DNA of 64,000 nt from Cellulosimicrobium funkei (GTDB taxonomy: Bacteria; Actinomycetota; Actinomycetes; Actinomycetales; Cellulomonadaceae): positions 496,001 through 560,000 of the forward strand of contig NZ_SOZH01000004.1 in NCBI RefSeq assembly GCF_004519295.1. The letters are read 5' to 3'. The notes beneath the pieces were generated by a model that searched no databases, had not been told where the DNA came from, and was given only the letters and a program-made list of their open reading frames with translations. Positions within the stretch are counted from its first letter, which is position 1, and every line of letters begins with the position of its first letter. This document shows, piece by piece, positions 42,660-52,741 of this stretch. The position numbers were made by a program, and so were the translations under genes.

Positions 42660-44446
42660 CCGCCACGACGCCGACCACCCAGGAGCGTCCCGGCCCGACG
42701 TCGGGCGAGGCGCCCGCGCTCGAGATCCGCGGTCTGGAGGTCGCCTACCGCACGCGCGACGGCGGCTCGTACGCGGCCGTGCGCGGCGTCGACCTCACGG
42801 TCGGGGCGGGCGAGGTCGTCGCGCTCGTGGGCGAGTCCGGGTCGGGCAAGAGCACGACGGCGCACGCGGCCCTGCACCTGCTCGCGCGCGGGGGCGAGGT
42901 GACGGCAGGGACCATCCGCCTCGGCGGCCGCGAGGTCGGACGGCTCTCCGAGAAGGAGTGGCAGCAGGTGCGGGGCCGCGACGTCGGGCTCGTGCCGCAG
43001 GACCCGACGGTCTCGCTCAACCCCGTCACGCGCGTGGGCGACCAGGTCGCGGAGGTGCTCGTCATCCACGGGCTCGCGCGGCGCAAGGAGGCGCGCGAGC
43101 GTGCGGTCGAGCTGCTGCGCCAGGCCGGGATCGACGACCCGGAGGCCCGCGCGCGGCAGTTCCCGTCGCAGCTCTCCGGCGGGATGCGCCAGCGCGTGCT
43201 CATCGCGATCGCCGTCGCGGCCCGGCCGCGCCTCGTCGTCGCGGACGAGCCCACGAGCGCGCTCGACGTGACGGTCCAGCGCCGCATCCTCGACCACCTC
43301 GACGGACTCGTGCGCGACCTCGGCACCGCCGTCCTGCTCATCACGCACGACCTCGGCGTCGCGGCGGACCGCGCCGACCGGATCGTCGTTCTCGAGCACG
43401 GGGTCGTCGTCGAGGAGGGCACCGCCGAGCAGGTGCTGCACGACCCACGCCACCCGTACACCCAGCAGCTCATCGCGGCGGCGCCGAGCCTCGCGAGCTC
43501 GCGCCTCGTCGCAGGCGGCACCCCGGAGACGGCGCCGAACGACGGCGTCGTCCCGCGCGCCGACGCGAGCCGCGCCGCGGTCGCGAGCCGCGCCGTCGGT
43601 CAGGGGATCGCGGTGCCCGACGCCGCCGGCCCGGACACCGCGGGTACGCCCGTCCTCGCGGTGCGGGACCTGCGCAAGGAGTTCACGCTGCCGCGCGGGT
43701 CGGCGCACCGGACGCTCGTCGCGGTGGACGGCGTGAGCCTCGCGGTCGGGCGCGGCGAGACGTACGCGCTCGTGGGGGAGTCGGGGTCGGGCAAGAGCAC
43801 GACGGCGCGCCTCGCCCTCCGGCTCGAGCGGCCCACCGCGGGCACGGTGGAGTTCGCCGGCGAGGACATCACGACGGCGCGCGGCGAGCGGCTGCGGTCG
43901 CTGCGCCGCGGCTTCCAGGTGGTCTACCAGTCCCCGTACGCGTCGCTCGACCCGCGGTTCACCGTCGAGCAGATCGTCACCGAGCCGCTCCGGGCGTACC
44001 GGGTCGGGTCGCCGTCCGAGCGCGCCGACCGGGCGCGTGCGCTCGTCGAGGACGTCGCGCTCCCGCCCGACGTGCTCCGCCGGGGGCCGCGCGAGCTCTC
44101 GGGCGGGCAGCGCCAGCGCGTCGCCATCGCGCGGGCGCTCGCCCTGAACCCGGCGCTCGTCGTGCTCGACGAGCCCGTCTCGGCGCTCGACGTGTCCGTG
44201 CAGGCGCAGATCCTCGAGCTGCTCGTGCGGCTCCAGGCGGAGCACGGGCTCGCGTACCTGTTCATCTCGCACGACCTCGCCGTCGTGCGGCAGGTGTCCG
44301 ACCACGTCGGCGTCATGCACCGCGGGCGCGTCGTCGAGCAGGGGGCGGCCGAGCAGATCCTGCTCGACCCGCAGGAGGAGTACACGCGTGAGCTCGTCGC
44401 GGCCATCCCCGGCCGCCGCGCGCACCAGGGGCGCACGGCGAGGTAG
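42656..44446 (+). CDS. Fused two-domain peptide ABC ATPase (DppD-DppF fusion)
   Basis: A 596-aa protein with two complete ATPase domains joined by an Ala/Asp-rich linker (about 285-335). Domain 1: Walker [10 protein letters not shown] at 59, [34 protein letters not shown], and the oligopeptide-type tail [12 protein letters not shown]. Domain 2: Walker [10 protein letters not shown] at 375, [48 protein letters not shown], and [13 protein letters not shown]. Most Dpp/Opp systems use two separate ATPases; this single-chain form is like GsiA of the glutathione importer, which fits a sulfur-peptide role. Confidence 0.95.
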   Translation: MTATTPTTQERPGPTSGEAPALEIRGLEVAYRTRDGGSYAAVRGVDLTVGAGEVVALVGESGSGKSTTAHAALHLLARGGEVTAGTIRLGGREVGRLSEKEWQQVRGRDVGLVPQDPTVSLNPVTRVGDQVAEVLVIHGLARRKEARERAVELLRQAGIDDPEARARQFPSQLSGGMRQRVLIAIAVAARPRLVVADEPTSALDVTVQRRILDHLDGLVRDLGTAVLLITHDLGVAADRADRIVVLEHGVVVEEGTAEQVLHDPRHPYTQQLIAAAPSLASSRLVAGGTPETAPNDGVVPRADASRAAVASRAVGQGIAVPDAAGPDTAGTPVLAVRDLRKEFTLPRGSAHRTLVAVDGVSLAVGRGETYALVGESGSGKSTTARLALRLERPTAGTVEFAGEDITTARGERLRSLRRGFQVVYQSPYASLDPRFTVEQIVTEPLRAYRVGSPSERADRARALVEDVALPPDVLRRGPRELSGGQRQRVAIARALALNPALVVLDEPVSALDVSVQAQILELLVRLQAEHGLAYLFISHDLAVVRQVSDHVGVMHRGRVVEQGAAEQILLDPQEEYTRELVAAIPGRRAHQGRTAR

Positions 44447-44447
44447 G

Positions 44448-44498
44448 ACGGCCCGTCGCGAGGTAGCACACGGCGTGCTCTACCTCGCGACGGGCCGT
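44448..44498. terminator. Bidirectional terminator with 19-bp perfect stem
   Basis: ACGGCCCGTCGCGAGGTAG (44448-44466) pairs perfectly with CTACCTCGCGACGGGCCGT (44480-44498). It lies between the convergent ATPase gene and dps. Further GCGAGGTAG and CTACCTCGCG copies flank it (44438-44446 and 44500-44509), so alternative stems are possible. Confidence 0.72.
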
Positions 44499-44522
44499 TC
44501 TACCTCGCGGCGGCGGGCCGGG

Positions 44523-45008
44523 TCAGGCCTCGCGGTTCTCCGAGGAGAGGAACCAGGCCTGCTTCTCCAGGTCCGCGATGATCTCGTGCAGGATGTCGGC
44601 GCTCGTCGGGTCCTCGGCGTCGACGTCGTCGTGCACGGCGCGGACGACCTCGACCGTCTGCGCGATGCGCTCGACGACCGCGTCGACGGTGTCGCCGACC
44701 GACACGAGGCCGGCCGGGTACGGCGAGAGGTCCGTCGTCGTCGCGACGGTCTCGGTGCGGCCGTCGGGCACGACCTGGAGCGCGCGCATGCGCTCGGCGA
44801 CGGTGTCGCTGTGCTCGCGCGCGGCGTCCACGACGTCGTCGAGCTGGAGGTGCAGGTCGCGGAACCCGCGGCCCGTGACGTTCCAGTGGGCCTGCTTGCC
44901 CTGGACGTGCAGGTCGACGAGCGCGACGAGCACGCGCTGCAGGTGGGCGCGGAGCTTCTCCGACGCCTCGAAGCGGGCCGTCGTGCGGTGGATGGTGGGT
45001 GCGGACAT
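44523..45008 (-). CDS. dps: Dps-family DNA-protecting ferritin
   Basis: A 161-aa four-helix mini-ferritin that oxidises and stores iron and shields DNA in stationary phase or oxidative stress. The ferroxidase ligands are all present with exact family spacing: His41, His53, Asp57, Asp68 and Glu72 within [15 protein letters not shown] and the following helix. The C-terminal helix ends [13 protein letters not shown] 45008 is chosen because GAGGAG lies six bases ahead; the frame extends further upstream but without protein-like character. Divergent from the aldo/keto reductase, with a palindrome in the gap. Confidence 0.94.
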   Translation of the reverse strand: MSAPTIHRTTARFEASEKLRAHLQRVLVALVDLHVQGKQAHWNVTGRGFRDLHLQLDDVVDAAREHSDTVAERMRALQVVPDGRTETVATTTDLSPYPAGLVSVGDTVDAVVERIAQTVEVVRAVHDDVDAEDPTSADILHEIIADLEKQAWFLSSENREA

Positions 45009-45073
45009 GGTGCTCCTCGCTCTCTCGGGGGTCGCCCGGAATCGTGCGGCGGTCACCCGGCTTCCGTCGGTGC

Positions 45074-45087
45074 CGTTCACTTGAACG
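45074..45087. promoter_or_regulatory. Palindrome upstream of dps
   Basis: CGTTCA-CT-TGAACG has perfect 6-bp arms, 66 bases before the dps start and close to a TTGAAC element. It is a candidate operator for an iron- or stress-responsive regulator. A GTCCTCTC/GAGAGGAC hairpin (45189-45211) lies further along, before the aldo/keto reductase gene. Confidence 0.35.
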
Positions 45088-45257
45088 ATTCCAGACTAGG
45101 TGGCATTCCGCGCGTCCGCCAGCAAGGAGAGGCGTGCCTGACCTGCGGCGGGGCTCGTCGCGCGCCGAGCCGCAGCGTGGCGCGTCACGTCCTCTCGCCA
45201 GGTGAGAGGACGGCGTCCGCCCTTGCCCCGGGCAGCGGACGGTGGTCCGCTGGGGCC

Positions 45258-46348
<1,091 letters not shown>

Positions 46349-46396
46349 CTAGACTGGAGAGGTCCTGTGGGTCTCCCCGCGCAGAGGTCGGCTCCG

Positions 46397-46789
46397 ATGT
46401 CGTGGCTGCTCATGATCTGGTGCGCGACGGCGTGCACGGCCGCCGCCGCGTGGTGGGTGCTGCGCCGGGCCGGGCGGCCTCCGAGCCACCGGACGGGCGG
46501 GCGCCGTCGTGCCGCCGCGGCACCGGACCCGCTCACGACGCTCGCGCTCCAGGTGCGGCTCACCGCGCTCGCCGCGGAGCTCCGGCGCATCGAGGCCGAC
46601 CCGGACGTCTACGCGCGCGCCCACCACTACCTCGCGGTCCAGGGCGCCTACGACGCGCTGCTGCGCGAGGCCTGTCGGCTCACGGGGCTCCCGGTCGCGG
46701 ACGCGCCCCTGCGCGCGGGCTTCCGCACCGGCGACGACGAGCGGTTCCGCGAGGAGCTCGAGCTCAGCGCGCGCGGCTGGAGCTGGTGA
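46397..46789 (+). CDS. Small single-pass membrane protein, unknown function
   Basis: A 130-aa protein: an N-terminal helix (SWLLMIWCATACTAAAAWWV, residues 2-21), a basic linker RRAGRPPSHRTGGRRRAA, and a helical soluble part with AELRRIEADPDVYARAHHY and QGAYDALLREACRL. No family name can be given. TAGACT and a GGAGACC...GGGTCTCC dyad just upstream (46339-46378) may be its promoter region. The ribosome site is weak (GAGGTCGGCTCCG). A very stable terminator follows. Confidence 0.7.
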   Translation: MSWLLMIWCATACTAAAAWWVLRRAGRPPSHRTGGRRRAAAAPDPLTTLALQVRLTALAAELRRIEADPDVYARAHHYLAVQGAYDALLREACRLTGLPVADAPLRAGFRTGDDERFREELELSARGWSW

Positions 46790-46814
46790 CGGACCACCCG
46801 TGAGGGGCGGCACG

Positions 46815-46869
46815 GGACGGGCGAGGGGCCCGACGGCGGGACCTCCGCCGTCGGGCCCCTCGCCCGTCC
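46815..46869. terminator. Bidirectional terminator with 25-bp perfect stem
   Basis: GGACGGGCGAGGGGCCCGAC plus GGCGG (46815-46839) pairs without mismatch with 46845-46869 across the 5-base loop GACCT. It separates the small membrane-protein gene from the convergent flavin reductase gene. It is one of the strongest hairpins in the window. Confidence 0.85.
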
Positions 46870-46875
46870 GTGTGC

Positions 46876-47439
46876 TCAGAGCGCGGAGTGGTCGCCGATC
46901 CGGTGGTAGGTGCGGTCGTGGTAGACGAGCGGCGACGCCGCCGCCTCCCCCGACGCCCTGGGCGCGGCGCCGACGCTCGACGCGAGCGCGCGCAGCGAGA
47001 CGAGGTAGGAGTCGCCCACCGGCGTGCGCTGGACGACCCTCCCGCGCACCCACGACAGCGCGCCGTCGATCACGGGCTCGCCCGTCGACAGGCGCGACCA
47101 GCCGCCGTCCGCGAACCGGTCGATGCCGCTCGTCGCGAACCGGGCCGAGACGTCGTCCTGGTGGTCCGCGAGGAAGCTCACGGTCAGCGTGCGCGCGGTC
47201 GAGACCCCGGGCCACGACGACGACGTGGACGCGAGCGAGAACGCGAGGAGCGGGGGCGCGGCCGAGACGGAGATGACCGACGTCGCGGTGAAGCCGACGA
47301 GGCGGTCGCCGTGCTCGAGCGCGACGACGGCGACGCCCGCGGGGTGGCCGCGGAACACGGCCTTGTACTCGTCGGGGGAGAGCTGGGGCTCGTCCTGCTC
47401 GGCCAGGAGGGCCTCCAGGTGGGTGAGCTCGGCGGTCAT
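46876..47439 (-). CDS. Flavin reductase family protein
   Basis: A 187-aa FMN-binding split-barrel reductase, the kind that makes FMNH2 with NAD(P)H for two-component monooxygenases. Features: AVFRGHPAGVAVVALEHGD near 27, GFTATSVISVSAAPPLLAFS near 48, TARTLTVSFLADHQDDVSAR near 80, and VVQRTPVGDSYLVSLRAL near 134. Its ATG overlaps the stop of the upstream FMN reductase (ATGA), so both are in one operon under the SAM riboswitch at 48.06-48.19 kb. It is expected to serve the sulfur monooxygenases of the 8-22 kb locus (inference). Confidence 0.88.
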   Translation of the reverse strand: MTAELTHLEALLAEQDEPQLSPDEYKAVFRGHPAGVAVVALEHGDRLVGFTATSVISVSAAPPLLAFSLASTSSSWPGVSTARTLTVSFLADHQDDVSARFATSGIDRFADGGWSRLSTGEPVIDGALSWVRGRVVQRTPVGDSYLVSLRALASSVGAAPRASGEAAASPLVYHDRTYHRIGDHSAL

Positions 47440-48035
47440 CGGGCCACCCCCGCGAACGCGTCGGCGACAGCCTCGTCGGTGCGGGCCGCCGGGCGGTCCT
47501 CCGCCGGGGGGAGCGGTGCCGTGGCGCGGCGCAGGGCGTCGCCCTCGCGCGCGAGCCACGCGTCCACGACCGGTCCCAGGTCCGCGAGCTGCGGCTCGGT
47601 GACCGTGAGCGACCGGGTCGGGACGACGGCACCGAGCTCGACGAGCACGGGCCGCAGGTGCACCTCCCCGACGAGCGCGTGCGCCGGGTTCCCGGACACG
47701 ACGAGCGGGACCACGACGACGCCCGCGAGCCCGTCGGGGCCGTAGAGGTCGAGGAAGGCCTTGAGCAGCCCGGTGTACGACGCCTTGTAGACCGGCGTCG
47801 CCACGACGGCGACGGTCGCCCGCGCGAGCTGCTCACGGGCGGCGTCGGCCGCCGGGTGGTCGGCGGCGAGCACCTCGCCGGCGAGCGACGCCAGGTCGAT
47901 GGTGGCGACGTCGGCCGTGCCGAGGAGGTCGGCGACGCGGCGCGCGACCGTCTCGGCGGCGCCGAGCGTCCGCGAGCCGGGCCGCGGGTTGCCCGAGACG
48001 GCGAGCACCGTCGGGTGGGTGGGGTGGTGGGTCAT
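47436..48035 (-). CDS. NADPH-dependent FMN reductase (SsuE/MsuE-like)
   Basis: A 199-aa flavodoxin-fold reductase. FMN is bound by AVSGNPRPGSRTLGAAE near 12-28 and by VVATPVYKASYTGLLKAFLD near 80-99, a block typical of SsuE. GVVVVPLVVSGNPAHAL then gives the third loop. ATG 48035 follows GAGGTG at a short spacing; the frame opens nine codons earlier, but the upstream GTG lies in the riboswitch tail. In sulfonate systems SsuE supplies FMNH2 to SsuD; an SsuD-like enzyme is encoded at 19.5 kb. First gene of the riboswitch-controlled pair. Confidence 0.9.
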   Translation of the reverse strand: MTHHPTHPTVLAVSGNPRPGSRTLGAAETVARRVADLLGTADVATIDLASLAGEVLAADHPAADAAREQLARATVAVVATPVYKASYTGLLKAFLDLYGPDGLAGVVVVPLVVSGNPAHALVGEVHLRPVLVELGAVVPTRSLTVTEPQLADLGPVVDAWLAREGDALRRATAPLPPAEDRPAARTDEAVADAFAGVAR

Positions 48036-48055
48036 GTGCACCTCGCAGTAGTCGT

Positions 48056-49756
<1,701 letters not shown>

Positions 49757-49763
49757 CCCGAGC

Positions 49764-49823
49764 CGCACGACGACGGCCGTCGGTGCCCCGCGCAGAGCGG
49801 TGGCATCGGCGGCCGTCGTGCGC
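49764..49823 (+). terminator. Terminator hairpin of gdhA
   Basis: A GCACGACGACGGCCGTCGGTGC arm pairs imperfectly with a GGCATCGGCGGCCGTCGTGC arm starting eight bases after the gdhA stop (one three-base bulge and a few G-U type mismatches). It is GC-rich and has no U-tract. Confidence 0.55.
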
Positions 49824-49872
49824 CCGTGAAAAGCCCTCCGGCCGAGAAGGGTCGGGCGCCTAGGGTGGCCGG

Positions 49873-50307
49873 ATGGCGACGGTCAGGCAGGTCCAGGTCA
49901 CGTTCGACTGCGCGCAGCCACGGCGCGTCGCCCGGTTCTGGTGCGAGGTGCTGGGCTACGTCCCGGCGCCGCCCCCGGAGGGCTTCAGCACCTGGGACGA
50001 CGCCGAGGCCTCCCTCCCGGCCACAGAGCGGGACGCGTGGTCCGCGTGCAGCGACCCCACCGGGGCCGGTCCGCGCCTGTACTTCCAGCGTGTCCCCGAG
50101 GGCAAGGTCGTCAAGAACCGCGTGCACCTCGACGTGCGTGCCGGCACCGGGCTCGTGGGTGCCGAGCGTCTCGCCGCGCTCGAGGCCGAGCGCGACCGGC
50201 TCGTCGCGCTCGACGCGACGTGCGTGCGCGTGATGGTCGCCGACGAGGAGAACGAGTCCTGCATCGTCATGCAGGACGTCGAGGGCAACGAGTTCTGCCT
50301 GGACTGA
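49873..50307 (+). CDS. VOC-family (glyoxalase-like) protein
   Basis: A 144-aa single-domain member of the vicinal oxygen chelate superfamily. VTFDCAQPRRVARFWCEVLG near 10-29 and YFQRVPEGKVVKNRVHLDVR near 76-95 are the two beta-alpha-beta halves; VMQDVEGNEFCLD ends the fold with the usual acidic metal-ligand position. This subgroup (glyoxalase-like, actinobacterial) is mostly unassigned, with some resistance or isomerase roles. Short monocistronic gene against convergent ohr. Confidence 0.85.
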   Translation: MATVRQVQVTFDCAQPRRVARFWCEVLGYVPAPPPEGFSTWDDAEASLPATERDAWSACSDPTGAGPRLYFQRVPEGKVVKNRVHLDVRAGTGLVGAERLAALEAERDRLVALDATCVRVMVADEENESCIVMQDVEGNEFCLD

Positions 50308-50354
50308 CCGCCGGGCCGACCCGCGGACCGCTCCGCCAGCCGGCCCCGGCGGTC
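50306..50354. terminator. Hairpin between convergent VOC and ohr genes
   Basis: GACCGCCGGG (50306-50315, overlapping the VOC stop codon) pairs with CCCGGCGGTC (50345-50354). A 10-bp stem between convergent ends suggests shared termination. Confidence 0.5.
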
Positions 50355-50369
50355 GTGCCGAGGGGTGCC

Positions 50370-50801
50370 CTACGCGACCGTCGTGCGGACGGTGACCGGG
50401 ATGTTGCCCCGGGTCGCGAGCGAGTACGGGCAGACGGCGTGCGCGGCCTCCGCGAGCTCCTCGGCGACGTCCTGGGTGACGCCGCCCCCGAGCTCGACGT
50501 GCAGCGTCGCGCCGAGCGAGAAGCCGCCGTCGCCGGTCGGGACGAGGTCGACCTCGGCGACGACGGCCGAGTCGGCCACGGGGACCTCGCGCTGCGCCGC
50601 GACCATCTTCAGCGCCGAGTGGAAGCATGACGACCACCCGGCTGCGAACAGCTGCTCCGGGTTCGTCCCGCCACCGGGGCCGCCCATCTGGCGCGGGACG
50701 GCGAGCGTGACGTCGAGCTGGCCGTCGTCGGACACGGCGCGGCCTCCGGCGCGACCGTCGCCGGTCGCGGTGGCCACGGCGGTGTAGAGGGTGTCAGCCA
50801 T
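50370..50801 (-). CDS. ohr: Ohr-type organic hydroperoxide resistance protein
   Basis: A 143-aa OsmC/Ohr peroxidase that reduces organic hydroperoxides with lipoyl-type thiols. The two catalytic cysteines are present: Cys59 in AAGWSSCFHSAL and Cys124 in HAVCPYSLATRGN. TNPEQLFAAG before Cys59 and GGRAVSDDGQLDVTLAVPRQ near 20-39 (with the catalytic Arg region) are Ohr signatures. The start is an ATG after CTCGAGAGGCACCTC. Its regulator is probably the divergent TetR gene rather than the more usual MarR-type OhrR. Confidence 0.93.
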   Translation of the reverse strand: MADTLYTAVATATGDGRAGGRAVSDDGQLDVTLAVPRQMGGPGGGTNPEQLFAAGWSSCFHSALKMVAAQREVPVADSAVVAEVDLVPTGDGGFSLGATLHVELGGGVTQDVAEELAEAAHAVCPYSLATRGNIPVTVRTTVA

Positions 50802-50828
50802 GAGGTGCCTCTCGAGAGTGGGATCGAA

Positions 50829-50850
50829 GTAGAGTTACTAGTACGTCTAC
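50829..50850. promoter_or_regulatory. Imperfect 22-bp palindrome between ohr and tetR
   Basis: GTAGAGTTACTAGTACGTCTAC matches its own reverse complement at 18 of 22 positions, with GTAGA/TCTAC outer arms and an ACTAGT centre. It is much A/T-richer than its surroundings, sits 28 bases from the ohr start and 58 from the tetR start, and is a good operator candidate for the divergent pair. Confidence 0.55.
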
Positions 50851-50907
50851 ATCGGAGAACCTAGACTGGCGGCCGACCGCGCGCAAGGGCGGAGACAAGG
50901 AGGGGGC

Positions 50908-51516
50908 ATGGTCGACGACTCGCCGACGCCCGGGGCGACGGGCCGCGGCACCGCGGCCGACACGCGCCGCCGCATCCTCGAGGCAGCCTCGGCGCTCTTC
51001 TACGCCCAGGGCATCCGAGCGACGAGCGCCGACCGCGTCATCGAGCAGGTCGGCATCACCAAGGTGACGTTCTACCGCCACTTCCGCACGAAGTCCGACC
51101 TCGTCGTCGCCTACCTCGAGGCGCAGGCCGCACGCGACCGCGCCGTCGTCGACGAGTCGCTCCGCGACGCCGAGCCGCTCGACGCCCTGAGCGCCCTCGC
51201 GGGCGCCATCGGCGCCGTGAGCTGCGTGCCGGGCTTCCGCGGCTGCCCGTTCATCAACGCCGCGGCGGAGACACCCGACCCGCAGGACCCGGTGCGCGTC
51301 GTCGTGGACCGCCACCGGCGCTGGACGCGGGACGTGTTCGCCCGCCTCGCCGCCGCGGTCGGCGTCACGGACGCCGACGCGACCGCGGCGCAGCTCATGA
51401 TGCTGCGCGACGGCGCCATGGTCGCGGGCTACCTCGGCGACCCCGACGAGGTGGCCGCGACCCTGCGGTCCGCGTGCCTCGCCGCCGTCGCCACGGGACG
51501 GCCGACGCCGGCCTGA
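50908..51516 (+). CDS. TetR-family regulator, probable ohr repressor
   Basis: A 202-aa TetR protein. DNA-binding domain TRRRILEAASALFYAQGIRA near 19-38 with helix-turn-helix SADRVIEQVGITKVTFYRHF at 40-59. The ligand domain carries Cys106 and Cys113 in AVSCVPGFRGCPFINAAAE, a segment shared by many TetRs of this subgroup, and a further Cys near the C-terminus. ATG 50908 follows AAGGAGGGGGC. Divergence from ohr with a palindrome between suggests that it senses peroxide or electrophile stress, possibly by thiols; that is inference. Confidence 0.88.
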   Translation: MVDDSPTPGATGRGTAADTRRRILEAASALFYAQGIRATSADRVIEQVGITKVTFYRHFRTKSDLVVAYLEAQAARDRAVVDESLRDAEPLDALSALAGAIGAVSCVPGFRGCPFINAAAETPDPQDPVRVVVDRHRRWTRDVFARLAAAVGVTDADATAAQLMMLRDGAMVAGYLGDPDEVAATLRSACLAAVATGRPTPA

Positions 51517-51622
51517 GCTCCCGCGCCCGGCCCGCGCCCGGAGTCGTCTACCCTGGCCGACGGCCGCCGTCGTGCGGGTCGCGCGACGCGACGGCCGCCG
51601 GACCGGACGACGGGAGAGCGCC

Positions 51623-52420
51623 ATGACGACCACCCACCCCGAGGGGGGCGCGGCGCCCGCGGCCCGCGACGTGGCCCTCGAGCTCGCGGTCCAGGACCCC
51701 GACGGCGTCCGCGTGGCCGCGGCCGTGCGTGCGCACCGGGTCGAGCTGTGCGTCGGGCTCGGCGCGACGGGCGGGCTCACGCCCAGCGCCGGGCTCGTCG
51801 AGGCCGCGGTCGCCGCCGCGGCGGAGGCCGACGGTCCGGGGCCGCGCGTCGAGGTGCACGTGCTCGTGCGCCCGCGCCCGGGCGGCTTCGTCCTCACGCC
51901 CACCGACCTCGACGTCCAGGTGCGCGACGTCCGGGCCGCGGTGGCGGCCGGGGCGCGCGGCGTCGTCGTGGGTGCGCTCACCCCGGACGGCCTGGTCGAC
52001 GTCGGCGCCGTCCGCGCCCTCGTGGACGCCGCCGACGGGCGCGAGGTCACGTTCCACCGCGCCGTCGACGTCGTCGCCGACCCGCTCGCCGCGCTCGACG
52101 CGCTCTCCGGGGCCGGGGTCGTGCGCGTGCTCACGTCGGGCGGTGCGTCGCGCAGCATCGACGGCACCGACCGGCTGCGCGCCATGGCGGCGCACGCGCG
52201 CGACGCGCTCGGCGGGCGTGTGCAGGTCATGGCCGGCGGGGGAGTGCGGCCGCAGGACGTCGGAGCCCTGGTGGCCGCGGGCGTCGACGCCGTGCACCTC
52301 TCGGCCAAGCGCGTCGTCGCGGACGACGCCGGGCCGGGGGGCGGCGGCGACGCCGGCTACGAGGTCACCGACCCCGAGGTCGCGCGGGCCGCGCGTGCCG
52401 CGCTGGACGCCGCTCGCTGA
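51623..52420 (+). CDS. cutC: CutC-family protein
   Basis: A 265-aa TIM-barrel protein of the CutC family, linked to copper homeostasis in bacteria though its biochemical activity is unsettled. Family blocks: RVELCVGLGATGGLTPSAGL near 39-58, VHVLVRPRPGGFVLT near 76, GVVVGALTPDGLVDVGAV near 114, VTFHRAVDVVADP near 141, VRVLTSGGASRSIDGTDRL near 168 and VMAGGGVRPQDVGAL near 202. ATG 51623 follows GGGAGAGCGCC. An about 15-residue Thr/Pro/Ala extension precedes the domain. A hairpin lies downstream. Confidence 0.9.
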   Translation: MTTTHPEGGAAPAARDVALELAVQDPDGVRVAAAVRAHRVELCVGLGATGGLTPSAGLVEAAVAAAAEADGPGPRVEVHVLVRPRPGGFVLTPTDLDVQVRDVRAAVAAGARGVVVGALTPDGLVDVGAVRALVDAADGREVTFHRAVDVVADPLAALDALSGAGVVRVLTSGGASRSIDGTDRLRAMAAHARDALGGRVQVMAGGGVRPQDVGALVAAGVDAVHLSAKRVVADDAGPGGGGDAGYEVTDPEVARAARAALDAAR

Positions 52421-52552
52421 CCCTGCCCCTCCGGCCCGCCGGCGGCGCTGCCGCCGTCCCGCCGCCGGCCCCGTCCGGCCGCTCCCGCCCGCATCGCCTG
52501 CTGCGCCGGGACCGGCTGCGAACCGTCCACTCCTGACCGTCCTCGGCACCTC

Positions 52553-52581
52553 GGCCGGGCCCCGCTCCGCGGGGTCCGGCC
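52553..52581 (+). terminator. Terminator hairpin before the second ABC operon
   Basis: GGCCGGGCCCCGC and GCGGGGTCCGGCC pair with one mismatch around a TCC loop. The 160 bases that follow up to the receptor start hold no gene. They include an A/T-rich stretch (52598-52675) unlike the surroundings, with a GTTA-GG-TAAC dyad (52618-52627), which is the likely promoter region; I cannot assign -35/-10 boxes with confidence. Confidence 0.5.
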
Positions 52582-52741
52582 GACCCTGTTCGGGCGCGAT
52601 CCTGGTATCGATGTCTCAGTTAGGTAACTTTCCTGTCGTATTCGTAGGAGGGTCGGTGGCTATTAGTTAGTGTTCCTGCCACACGCCTGCGGGCGCCGAA
52701 GAACGACGTGAGGACGCGTCGTCCATGCGAAAGGACCGAAG

